Assembly: GCF_002362255.1 (NCBI RefSeq) | Contig: NZ_LPVV01000012.1 | Span: forward strand, 124,001-188,000 | DNA length: 64,000 nucleotides | From: Microbacterium sp. SZ1 | GTDB lineage: Bacteria; Actinomycetota; Actinomycetes; Actinomycetales; Microbacteriaceae | Direction: 5' to 3' | Shown here: one piece after another, positions 20,353 through 28,602 of the stretch | Numbering within the stretch: the stretch's first letter is position 1 | How the letters are laid out: each line of letters starts with the position of its first letter | Program-made: the position numbers and the translations under genes | Notes under the pieces: model-generated | Database searches by the model: none | What the model saw: the letters and a program-made list of their open reading frames with translations, nothing else | Told to the model about the DNA's origin: nothing

Positions 20353-20778
20353 ATGCCTCGCAGGTCCCGCATGTCCGCCTCTCCCCGACGCGGGGCACGC
20401 CACGGCCGCCACGGCCGTCTCGGTCGCAGCGAGGTCGTCCGGCCGCCGCTGGCGCCCCTCGACGGCCGGATCGACCGCTTCGACCTGACCGTCGGCACCG
20501 CCGTGGAATTCCTCCGAGGTACGTGGCCGGAGCTGCAGGACGTGCGCTTCGAGATTGGAGCGATGCCGGCGTTCGAGAGCGCCGAGGAGGTGCCCCGCTG
20601 GTACCTCGACCGCGAGAACCGCCGGATCGTGCTGTTCCGCCTCCCCATCGAGCGACTGCTGCCCCCGGGCCACGATGACAACGCGCACCGGCGCATGGCG
20701 ATCGAGAGCGCGGTGTTCCGTGCTGCGGCCGAGTACGTCGGGCGCGAGCCCTGGGACCTCGGCGGTCACGACCACTGA
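20353..20778 (+). CDS. Metallopeptidase-family (zincin_1-like) protein, active-site motif not visible
   Basis: The 141-residue protein has a basic N-terminal extension of about 30 residues. The body resembles the zincin_1/DUF1025 family of small putative metallopeptidases: FDLTVGTAVEFLRGTWPELQDVRFEIGAMPAF, then IVLFRLPIERLLP, then a final helix. In typical members the last helix carries HExxH; here that helix reads AIESAVFRAAAEYVG, with no His and no zinc ligand motif. The protein is therefore probably not a peptidase. Position between DUF3499 and whiB2 matches the mycobacterial order. It is likely leaderless (TAGACT at 20341). Confidence 0.8.
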   Translation: MPRRSRMSASPRRGARHGRHGRLGRSEVVRPPLAPLDGRIDRFDLTVGTAVEFLRGTWPELQDVRFEIGAMPAFESAEEVPRWYLDRENRRIVLFRLPIERLLPPGHDDNAHRRMAIESAVFRAAAEYVGREPWDLGGHDH

Positions 20779-20790
20779 CGCGGGGACCTC

Positions 20791-20826
20791 GGCATTCAGC
20801 GACGTCAGGGCATTCAGCGACGTCAG
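20791..20826. repeat. 18-bp exact tandem duplication
   Basis: The unit GGCATTCAGCGACGTCAG occurs twice in direct succession (20791-20808, 20809-20826) and overlaps the stop codon of the DUF5719 gene at 20823-20825. It looks like a recent slippage duplication. Confidence 0.95.
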
Positions 20827-22202
20827 GGGTAGACGGTGATCGTCTGCTGCGCCCCCGCCTCCGGCCATACCGGCCAGCCCGCGAGCGCGCCGGCCGCCGT
20901 CATGCGCACGGAGGCGTGGACCGGACCGGAAGTGCTCAGCGAGTACGAGGTGCGGGGGTCCACCTCGAACGAGGCGGAGGATCCGGCCGGCACAGTGACC
21001 GACGACGATTCGCCGCCGAGCACCGCGACCTCGACCGTGGCGTCCTCGTCCTCATCGTTGGCGAACACCAGGCGAGGCGAAGGACCGTCGGGGATTGCCA
21101 CGACGACGTCGTCGTCGAACTCCGGAGCCGGCAGGAGCCACGCGAAGTCCGTCTGCGGGCCTGAGCCGTCCTGCTCGCGGATGCCGGCCAGGACGGGCGC
21201 CTCGGCCTCGATGTCCACGACGTACTCCCCGACCGGAACGGAGGCGAGGGAGATCTCGGTCGGCTGATCGGCTGCAAGGGTGACCGGCACCTGCGTGGTC
21301 GACGTGGAGTCGCCGACCTTCCGCATCGTGACGACGGCCTCCGTGTCGGCGTCGGGCGACATCAGACGCAGCACCGCCATCTCACTGCCGTCAGCCGGCG
21401 CCTGCAGGACCTGGACCCCCGGGATCACGGGATGCCGCTGCGGCGCCGCCACGGCATCCTGCAGATCGATCCCCGCCGGGTCGAGCGTGCGGGTGAGCGA
21501 GGACTGCAGCACCGCCCGCACAGGAGATCCGGTGGCGGTCACCTTGACGATCGGGACCTCCGAGCCGCTTGCGATCGATGACAGGGGCAGCGACACCTGG
21601 GTGTCCGGGGGCACGATGACCGAGGTGGAGGCGCGCACCGTGCCGAAGACCGACAGCGAGACGGTGCTGGGCACGGCGCCCGGGTTGGTGAGCACGACGA
21701 TGTCCTTCGCGCCGGTCTCGACGGTGCCGCCGACCAGCCACGACTCACTGCTCGCGGGTCGGCAGGGAGCGGCGGCGAAGCCGAAGAGGTCGTCCTCCGC
21801 CAGCGCGAACGATTCGGTTCCGGCGATGAGCGGCGCCGTGCGGTCCTGCACCTCGCCGACGAGGCGGCGCACCTCACCCGCACCGACGAGGTCGTCGGCG
21901 GTGATCGAGGTCGAGGCCGGTGCACCCGCTGTTCCGCCGCTCGTGAAGCGCGGGGATGCCGCCGACACCATCTCCAGCGAGTTCAGCGGATCACGACCGA
22001 GCGCGCGGAAGTCGCCGTTGCACACCAGCACGGCATCACCCGGCAGCGGGGTGACGTCGGCTTGCGCCGGCTCGTGGGCGATCGTCGGCAGCGAGGCAGA
22101 GATCGCGAGCACAGTGCCGGCGACGCAGGCCGCCGCGACGAGCGCCCCGGTGACCACGCGGGCACTGGTCGCCGCCACGCGGAATGCTCGGTTGGCGGTC
22201 AT
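20823..22202 (-). CDS. DUF5719 family exported protein
   Basis: The 459-residue protein has an N-terminal membrane helix or signal anchor (ARVVTGALVAAACVAGTVLA, about 14-34). The long extracytoplasmic region is built of beta-rich repeats (VVLTNPGAVPSTVSLSVFG, VRAVLQSSLTRTLDPAGI, EYVVDIEAEAPVLAGIREQ) typical of DUF5719. The paired cysteines near residues 60 and 142 could form a disulfide. Its start overlaps the 3' end of the giant GT2 gene by 4 nt, so the two are co-translated; this GT2-DUF5719 pairing recurs in actinobacteria and suggests a surface-glycan role, unproven. Confidence 0.88.
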   Translation of the reverse strand: MTANRAFRVAATSARVVTGALVAAACVAGTVLAISASLPTIAHEPAQADVTPLPGDAVLVCNGDFRALGRDPLNSLEMVSAASPRFTSGGTAGAPASTSITADDLVGAGEVRRLVGEVQDRTAPLIAGTESFALAEDDLFGFAAAPCRPASSESWLVGGTVETGAKDIVVLTNPGAVPSTVSLSVFGTVRASTSVIVPPDTQVSLPLSSIASGSEVPIVKVTATGSPVRAVLQSSLTRTLDPAGIDLQDAVAAPQRHPVIPGVQVLQAPADGSEMAVLRLMSPDADTEAVVTMRKVGDSTSTTQVPVTLAADQPTEISLASVPVGEYVVDIEAEAPVLAGIREQDGSGPQTDFAWLLPAPEFDDDVVVAIPDGPSPRLVFANDEDEDATVEVAVLGGESSSVTVPAGSSASFEVDPRTSYSLSTSGPVHASVRMTAAGALAGWPVWPEAGAQQTITVYP

Positions 22203-25200
22203 CGCCTGCCCTCCTCGGGGTCGGTGACGGTCGCTGAGTCCGAGTGGTGATCAATCGGACGCTCGGGAGCGGAAACCGCCGCATCATCGTTGTCGGTCGG
22301 GCCGTCATCGACGGATGAATCGGACGGATCGGATGGATCGGTCGGGTCGATGGGAGCGGCCGGTTCGTCGGCTTCGACGGCCGCTCGGGCATCTGCGTCC
22401 GCGTCGGCGGTTCCTTCCGCATCCGCATCGACCTCGTCCGCCGTTCCCGGACGCTGCACATCGGCCCCGCCGTCAGCGGCATCCTCGGCGCGATCGTCGC
22501 CCTCGTCGTGCTCGGGGAGCTCCGGACCGTCCAGGTCCTCCGCGTGGCGAGGCAAAACGAGTCGTTCCTCCGGAGCGAGGCCGACGATGCGCGGCGTCGC
22601 GCGCGCGGCACGGCGGGAGGCGCGGGTCGGGATCGAGAGGAGCAGGGCGGCGAACAGAAGCACGAGCTGCACCGTGATCACGAGACGGGCCGTCGCCTCG
22701 TGCCCCGCAGACAGCGCCGCCCGCGGAGCTGCATCCGCTTCGAGCCGGTAGAGGACCCCGCGATCGGTCGTTCCCGCCTGCACGAACCCGGGGCGCTGGT
22801 CGAGGGCGGTGATCGCCGCGGTTCCGAGCGTCCTGGCGCGGTCCGACTGATCGTCCGACACCGAGGCGAGAAGCACGTACGAGATCCCGAGGTCGCCGAG
22901 TTGTGCGGCGGCATCGAAGTCACGCGCCGAGAGCAGGTCGACCGACAGCGTGGTGATGTCGCGGCCGAGGGGCTCGGTCGCGGTGGAGAGCATCGTGGTC
23001 TGGGCTCCGAGCGTCTCGCTCGCGCCCCATGCGACCTCCGCCGCCAGCCCGCCCTCATCACGCGGGGTGAGCACGAGAGTTCCGACAGGGCTGTCCTCCC
23101 CCGCCTGCGCCGCCACATAGGCCGGCAGCGTCGACGCAGGTCCGTCGGTGAGCACCGTGCGTCCCGTGTGGAAGGCGGCGAGAGCCGGCACGGCGCACAC
23201 GGCGACGGCGAGACCGGCGACGGCCGCGCCGATGATGCGCAGTCGCGGCACCGAGACCGCGCTGTCGAGCGTCACGAGCGCCGCACCCAGCACACCGAGC
23301 CACGCGAGGCTCAGGCCGTTCCCCGGCCAGATCGTGACGGGAGTGCCCTGCGCGAAGGACACGGCGATGCCGACCGCGAGGAAGGATGTGGCGAGTCCGC
23401 TCGCTGCCGCGATCAGAAGCGTGATCCCCACCCGCCAGCGCGGTGAGACCGCCGCGATCAGCGCCAGGAGCGCGAGCGGCGCGAACAGCATCCCGATCCA
23501 CGGAGCCACGTCGGGGCCGAGGATGCCGACCCACCCGCCGAGGTCCGGCGACGGGAATCCTGTGGCGAGCGTGAGTCGCCCTGCCGGATCGGCGGCGACC
23601 TGAGGTCCCGCCCAGGTCAGACCGGGGTCGCCGAGCAGGGCGATGAGGCTTCCGTGACGGAGCTGCCAGGCGACCAGGGGCGCGAACAGCGCTGCGGCGG
23701 GCACCAGCACCCAGAGGAGTCGGATCGCTCCGCGCACGCGGGCACCGGCGAGGCTGATGCCGACCGCGATCACCCACAGCAGCAGCAATGCCGGGACGAG
23801 CGACGGCGCACACGCCGCGACCCCCGCGAAGAGAAGGGACGCGGCGCCGGCGGCTCCCCACGAGCGATGCGACACGACCGCCGCGTGGAAGAGCCACGGC
23901 AGCAGCAGGTGAACGAGGACGCCGGTGGGGCGGCCGTCGACGAGCGCGGTGAGGAAGGTCGGGGCCAGTGCCCAGACGATCCCGGCGAGGATGCGGAGAC
24001 CTGCACGATCCGTGACGCGCGTCGCCGCGAACCATGCCCCGAGCACCGCGAGCGGAAGCGCGAGCACCCACAGCAGGACGAGGGCGAAGGAAGGGCCGGC
24101 CGGCCACAGCGAGCCGAGCACGGCGATCACCCCGGCGAAGGGATCGGCGGGCCCCACGACGTCGACGCCGAGACCGCGGATGCCCCAGGCGGCGTCGGCC
24201 CAGAGAGCCGCGAGTGTCGTGCGCAGCGGCAGCAGCGCACCGCCGCCGACGACGGGCCAGGCGAGCAGCGAAGTGAAGGTCGCGACGCTGACCACCAGGG
24301 CGGCGAGCACGGCCCACGCTCCTCCGCCGGAGAAGAAGCGGAGTTCGTTGGCCACTCCGCGTTCGCTTCCGTGACCGTCATCCAGACGGCGGCGGAGATC
24401 GGCTCGACTCACACGCAGCGGCGCGATGCTGGACCAGGTGGATGTGCGGAACTCGCGGATGCGCCGTCGCGAGCGCGACACGGCTCCGACTCTCGCCATC
24501 GCGGTCGCCGCGGCTCCCCACTCCGGCGCCACGGCTTCCGGGCGCTTCCCGATCAGATGCGTGATGGAGCGCCAGAGCGCGAGCGGCAGCAGCGTCAGCC
24601 AGTGCAGGGGAACCGCGGCAGCCGGCGCGTAGGCGAGGCGGCGGTGCAGCTGTGCGAGGCGCTGGGCGAAGGCGCGCCTGCCTCGGCCTGTCGGCAGCGC
24701 CGCGGGGCCGTCGGGCGACACCGAGACCCGGGCGGCGGGCGTCAGCACGACGCGGCCGCCGCCGAGGCGGGCGCGGACGCCGAGGTCCAAGCCCTCGTCT
24801 GCTCCGCCGAGTGCGCGGTCGGGCCGCAGCGCCTCCCGGACCTGCGAGCGGATGAGCATCCCGCGAATGTCGGCGCCGAGGACGTCGTCGCGGCCGTCGT
24901 GCTGTCCCTGATCGAGCTCGCCCGCGGCGAGCTCGACGGAGCGCCCGAGGCTCGTCATGCTCACGCCGAGGGAGACGATCTCGCGGTCGTCGTCCGTCTC
25001 CACGAGTTTCGGCGCAGCGATGGCGGCCGACGGCGAGCGCTCGAGCGTACCGACGAGTCGTTCCAGCGCCCGAGGATGCGGGGCGGTGTCGTGGGCGAGA
25101 AGCCACACCGCGCTGCCCTCGGGGATCCGCGGCCTCGCCAGGTCGATCGCGTCGGCGAACGACGTGCTCGTACGAGCCTCGATGACCCCCTCGACCAGCT

Positions 25201-25369
25201 CTCCGACGGTCGCGCTCTCCCGCGCCGTCGTCGCATCGCCGCACATCACGAGCGTGATCGCCGCCGCCGTGACGGTCTGTGAACGCAGAGCGTCCAGCGT
25301 GTGCAGCAGTTGCGCGCGGGCGGACGAACCGGGGCGCGCGACGATGATGGCATGAACTCGGGCTGGCAT
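22199..25369 (-). CDS. Very large membrane glycosyltransferase, GT2 family (1056 aa)
   Basis: The N-terminal about 240 residues form a GT2-like domain beginning VHAIIVARPGSSARAQLLHTLDALRSQ. The canonical DXD is weak: AVWLLAHDTAPHPRALERL occupies its place and GADEGLDLGVRARL the acceptor region. From about residue 360 to 900 there are some dozen membrane helices. The last 100 residues are strongly acidic and low-complexity (Asp/Glu/Ala with a TDPSDPSDSS stretch), presumably disordered. The gene lies between whiB2 and DUF5719 as in other actinobacteria, and probably builds a wall or lipid-linked glycan. Donor and acceptor are unknown. Confidence 0.87.
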   Translation of the reverse strand: MPARVHAIIVARPGSSARAQLLHTLDALRSQTVTAAAITLVMCGDATTARESATVGELVEGVIEARTSTSFADAIDLARPRIPEGSAVWLLAHDTAPHPRALERLVGTLERSPSAAIAAPKLVETDDDREIVSLGVSMTSLGRSVELAAGELDQGQHDGRDDVLGADIRGMLIRSQVREALRPDRALGGADEGLDLGVRARLGGGRVVLTPAARVSVSPDGPAALPTGRGRRAFAQRLAQLHRRLAYAPAAAVPLHWLTLLPLALWRSITHLIGKRPEAVAPEWGAAATAMARVGAVSRSRRRIREFRTSTWSSIAPLRVSRADLRRRLDDGHGSERGVANELRFFSGGGAWAVLAALVVSVATFTSLLAWPVVGGGALLPLRTTLAALWADAAWGIRGLGVDVVGPADPFAGVIAVLGSLWPAGPSFALVLLWVLALPLAVLGAWFAATRVTDRAGLRILAGIVWALAPTFLTALVDGRPTGVLVHLLLPWLFHAAVVSHRSWGAAGAASLLFAGVAACAPSLVPALLLLWVIAVGISLAGARVRGAIRLLWVLVPAAALFAPLVAWQLRHGSLIALLGDPGLTWAGPQVAADPAGRLTLATGFPSPDLGGWVGILGPDVAPWIGMLFAPLALLALIAAVSPRWRVGITLLIAAASGLATSFLAVGIAVSFAQGTPVTIWPGNGLSLAWLGVLGAALVTLDSAVSVPRLRIIGAAVAGLAVAVCAVPALAAFHTGRTVLTDGPASTLPAYVAAQAGEDSPVGTLVLTPRDEGGLAAEVAWGASETLGAQTTMLSTATEPLGRDITTLSVDLLSARDFDAAAQLGDLGISYVLLASVSDDQSDRARTLGTAAITALDQRPGFVQAGTTDRGVLYRLEADAAPRAALSAGHEATARLVITVQLVLLFAALLLSIPTRASRRAARATPRIVGLAPEERLVLPRHAEDLDGPELPEHDEGDDRAEDAADGGADVQRPGTADEVDADAEGTADADADARAAVEADEPAAPIDPTDPSDPSDSSVDDGPTDNDDAAVSAPERPIDHHSDSATVTDPEEGRR

Positions 25370-25440
25370 GACGTCGTCAGCCTATGCGGGCTCGCCACTC
25401 GTCGGATGCAGTGGGTGCGGCGTGGCCCGAAGCCCGGTCG

Positions 25441-25758
25441 TCAGCTCGCGCGGCGCTTGAGCTTGCGGCGCTCGCGCTCGGAGAGGCCGCCCCAGATCCC
25501 GAACCGCTCGTCGTTGTTCAGAGCGTACTCCAGGCATTCACCGCGCACGTCGCACGAGGTGCAGATCCGCTTCGCGTCGCGGGTCGATCCGCCCTTCTCG
25601 GGGAAGAAGGCCTCGGGATCGGTCTGCGAGCACAGCGCGTCGGTCTGCCACGCGAGTGCGTTGTCGTCGTCGGCCTCGACCCTGCGGACCCCCGGAACGC
25701 CGAGGTTGACCGGGTCGACGAACCAGTTGTCCGGCACGTCCGAACGGTATCCCGTCAT
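25441..25758 (-). CDS. whiB2: WhiB-family iron-sulfur regulator, WhiB2/WhmD type
   Basis: The 105-residue protein has the four cluster-binding cysteines in the WhiB pattern: Cys in ALCSQTDPEAFFPEKGGS, then ICTSCDVRGECLEYAL (C-x2-C-x5-C). The GIWGGLSERERRKLKRR motif that ends the family contacts sigma factor and DNA. WhiB2/WhmD acts in septation and growth. The ATG at 25758 has GGAG 6 nt upstream; a longer in-frame start is less likely. Adjacent manA and DUF3499 match the Rv3258c-Rv3260c neighbourhood. The upstream 158 nt (25759-25916) are comparatively AT-rich and presumably hold its promoter. Confidence 0.95.
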   Translation of the reverse strand: MTGYRSDVPDNWFVDPVNLGVPGVRRVEADDDNALAWQTDALCSQTDPEAFFPEKGGSTRDAKRICTSCDVRGECLEYALNNDERFGIWGGLSERERRKLKRRAS

Positions 25759-25916
25759 CTCGATCTCCAACCCTGTATTCCGCCCCCTCGGCGGGCCGTG
25801 CACCACTAATTACACCCGTGTCATTCGCATCGGTCAAGTCGCGGATCGTAAACCCTCAACGATCTCTTGAAGGTTCACGGCGGTCCATCGGCGTGTCGCT
25901 CCGGCGTGTCGCGATC

Positions 25917-27059
25917 TCAGCGCGTGTCGGCTGCTGCTCCCGGCGTCGCGATGAACGCCTCGCCGGACCCGGTCAGGATGATCTGCCCTTCCGCGGCGTC
26001 CGCGTAGAGAGCGGTTCCCACCGGCACAGCCCGCCGTTCGCCGTCGGCGCACAGCACGGACACGTCACCGGCCGTCGCGAGCACCATCGTCGGGCCGCTC
26101 ACCGGCACCTCGACGTCGTCGCCCGACAGTGCGGCGCGCTGCAGCGCGAAGTCCGCGACCGGCACCTCGTAGGTCGTGAGGGCGCCGCGCGCGGACGGCC
26201 GCAGCACCGGCACCTCGCCGGGGGTGGTGTCGAGGATCGACAGCAGCTCGGGAACGTCGATGCGCTTGGGCGTCAGGCCCCCGCGCAGCACGTTGTCACT
26301 CGCCGCCATGATCTCGACGCCGAGACCGGAGATGTATGCGTGCAGGAGACCGGCTCGCAGGAAGACGCCCTCTCCCCGCTTCAGCACGACGTGGTTCATC
26401 AGAAGAGCCACGACCACGCCGGGGTCGCCGGGGTACGTCGTCGAGATCGCCGACACCGCCCGCAGCGTGTCCTCCCACTCCCCCGTCGCCGAGCCGGCTG
26501 CCGCACGCACCGCAGCGATGACCTCGTCGACCTCGCCCTGGGCATCGCCGGACAGCAACCAGCCGATCGCGTCGCGCAGTACGTCGCCCTCGCCGGAGAG
26601 ACGCTCGATGAGCGACTCCACACCGGTGCCACGGTCCAGCTCGGCGAGCAGCCGCAGGGTGCTGCGCACCTCGCGCAGTCCGCTCAGAGACTCGAAGCGG
26701 TCGCTGAGGGCCACGATGAGTTCGGGCTTGTGGTTGTCGTCGCGGTAGTTGCGCCGCGGGTCGTCGAGGGCGAGGTCCGACTCACGGCTCCATCCGTCGC
26801 GCGCCTGCGTGATCGTCGGGTGCACCTGGATCGAGAGCGGCGATGCGGCTGCGAGCAGCTTGAGCAGGTACGGCAGCGTGCCACCGGTGACGGAATCGAG
26901 CGTTCCGCCCCCGTCGATGTCGGCCGGATCTCCGGGGTGGTCGCCGAACCAGACCTCGGCCTCGGGCTGAGCCGCCGGTTCGCGGCCTTCGAGCTCGGCG
27001 AGGAGTGTGGTGGATCCCCAGGCGTAGTCGCGGGGCGCGTTCGTCAGGCTGAGCAGCAT
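25917..27059 (-). CDS. manA: Mannose-6-phosphate isomerase, class I
   Basis: The 380-residue enzyme interconverts fructose-6-P and mannose-6-P, feeding GDP-mannose. Family features are NAPRDYAWGSTTLLAELEG at the start, the zinc-site SIQVHPTITQARDG and HKPELIVALSDRFE near residues 95 and 130, and FLRAGLLHAYISGLGVEIMAASDNVLRGGLTPK near 255-290. It supplies mannose units for lipoglycans and for the gmd-dependent sugar made further right. The usual neighbour phosphomannomutase is not in the window. It is transcribed away from the O-antigen ligase gene. Confidence 0.95.
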   Translation of the reverse strand: MLLSLTNAPRDYAWGSTTLLAELEGREPAAQPEAEVWFGDHPGDPADIDGGGTLDSVTGGTLPYLLKLLAAASPLSIQVHPTITQARDGWSRESDLALDDPRRNYRDDNHKPELIVALSDRFESLSGLREVRSTLRLLAELDRGTGVESLIERLSGEGDVLRDAIGWLLSGDAQGEVDEVIAAVRAAAGSATGEWEDTLRAVSAISTTYPGDPGVVVALLMNHVVLKRGEGVFLRAGLLHAYISGLGVEIMAASDNVLRGGLTPKRIDVPELLSILDTTPGEVPVLRPSARGALTTYEVPVADFALQRAALSGDDVEVPVSGPTMVLATAGDVSVLCADGERRAVPVGTALYADAAEGQIILTGSGEAFIATPGAAADTR

Positions 27060-27173
27060 GTCACCAGGGTAGGGCGCGCTGCGATCAGCGGGCGACTCGA
27101 TGACACGTGGCCGGAAGGATCACGAGCGGGACCGGGCGCGCGGCGCGTCCGGTGGATGCCCGGGTGCGCGCGG

Positions 27174-27179
27174 TAGCCT
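27174..27179 (+). promoter_or_regulatory. Candidate -10 box (TAGCCT) at left edge of glycan locus
   Basis: TAGCCT followed by 7 nt and ATG at 27187, without Shine-Dalgarno, fits a leaderless promoter for the tandem ligase/polymerase genes. Confidence 0.5.
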
Positions 27180-27186
27180 GATCCCG

Positions 27187-28602
27187 ATGGCGCAGTACAC
27201 GAAGCATCCGGTCTCCGCTCCGCCCCGCGCACCGGAACGCGAGTCGACGGGGCATCTGCTGCTGCGCGGCTACATCATCCTCGTGCTGTTCGCGACGTTC
27301 GCGCATTCGGCGGTCTACAACCTCGTCGGCGAGGTCGGCGCCGGCATCGTGCTCGCGGCGTTCGTCGTCGTCACGCTGGCGATCGGCATCCCGATGGTGT
27401 CCCGCCGCCGCCCGCAGGCGTTCGCCTGGCGCCGCTTGCCGTGGGCCGCGACCGCCTACACCGTGCTCGCACTCGTGTCGGTCGCGTGGTCGCAGTGGCG
27501 CGGTGCCACTCTTCTCACGTGGGCCCTGCTCGCCGGAGTCACCGTGAACGCCCTCTTCATCGTGCATGTGCTGAGCTGGAGCGAGATCGTGCGCGCCCTC
27601 GCGTCGGCGTTCAAGTGGATCCTCGGCCTGTCACTCGCGATCGAGCTGTGGGTCGCTCTCGTCGTGCACGGCCCGATCCTGCCGAACTTCTTCGTCCGGC
27701 CGGACGGCGAGATGAACGCGCACTGGTACTGGGTCCGCGGCAACCTGTTCGACGGCGAGCGCATCCAGGGCATCGTCGGCAACTCGAACCTGCTGGCGAT
27801 CATCAGCCTGTTCGCCCTCATCACGTTCGGGATCCGATTCGCGGCTCGGGCTCGGTGGCGCACAACGCTCGGGCTGTGGTCGCTGCTGGCGGCGTACTTC
27901 CTGATCAGGGCAGGCTCGGCGACCGCTTACGCCTGTGCGGCGGCAGCCCTCGTGGTCCTCGTCGTCGCACTGCTGATGCGTCGCACCGCCACCCCCGGGG
28001 CCCGCACCCGCCTCTACGTGATCTTCATCGGCGGCGCCGCGGCGCTCGCAGCCGCCGTGTGGCTGCTGCGAGCACCGCTGCTCTCGGTGCTCGGTCGCAG
28101 TGCCGATCTCACCGGACGCTCCGACAAGATCTGGGAGAAGGTGCTCGACCGCGTGGCCGATCATCCGCTCTTCGGCAACGGCTTCTCCAGCCCGTGGGTC
28201 CCGTTCGACCCGGCATTCGACAGGTGGATCGTCGACCACGGGATCACGGTCTTCCACGCGCACAACATGTGGCTCGACGTCCTCATGCAGCTCGGCGTGG
28301 TCGGTCTCGTGCTGATGGCGCTCGCGTACCTGAGCCTGCTCTGGCGCTCCTGGTTCTTCGCGGTCGACCGCCCGCGCTGGGATCTCACCGCCGATCGCGA
28401 GTACTCCCCGCTCACCCTGCTCCCGAACCTCTTCACCATCGTGCTGCTCGTGCAGGGTCTCACCGAGTCCACCCCGATCATGCTGTGGGGGTGGATGCTG
28501 CTGGTGATGCTCAGCTTCAAGATCAAATCCGTCCCGCTCGTCGGCGTGGGTGAGCGCGACCGCGTGATCGAGCGCGGCGAGAGAGCACGGCGGGTTCCGT
28601 GA
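27187..28602 (+). CDS. O-antigen ligase/polymerase-like membrane protein (first of two)
   Basis: The 471-residue protein has about 11-12 membrane helices and the periplasmic-loop signature of the O-antigen ligase/Wzy superfamily: SDKIWEKVLDRVADHPLFGNG, followed by FHAHNMWLDVLMQLGVVGL with the catalytic-type His. Such proteins polymerise or transfer lipid-linked glycans onto an acceptor on the outer face of the membrane. The ATG at 27187 was selected because residues upstream in frame are not family-like and a leaderless box precedes it. The GTG of the next ligase-like gene overlaps its stop by 4 nt. Confidence 0.88.
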   Translation: MAQYTKHPVSAPPRAPERESTGHLLLRGYIILVLFATFAHSAVYNLVGEVGAGIVLAAFVVVTLAIGIPMVSRRRPQAFAWRRLPWAATAYTVLALVSVAWSQWRGATLLTWALLAGVTVNALFIVHVLSWSEIVRALASAFKWILGLSLAIELWVALVVHGPILPNFFVRPDGEMNAHWYWVRGNLFDGERIQGIVGNSNLLAIISLFALITFGIRFAARARWRTTLGLWSLLAAYFLIRAGSATAYACAAAALVVLVVALLMRRTATPGARTRLYVIFIGGAAALAAAVWLLRAPLLSVLGRSADLTGRSDKIWEKVLDRVADHPLFGNGFSSPWVPFDPAFDRWIVDHGITVFHAHNMWLDVLMQLGVVGLVLMALAYLSLLWRSWFFAVDRPRWDLTADREYSPLTLLPNLFTIVLLVQGLTESTPIMLWGWMLLVMLSFKIKSVPLVGVGERDRVIERGERARRVP

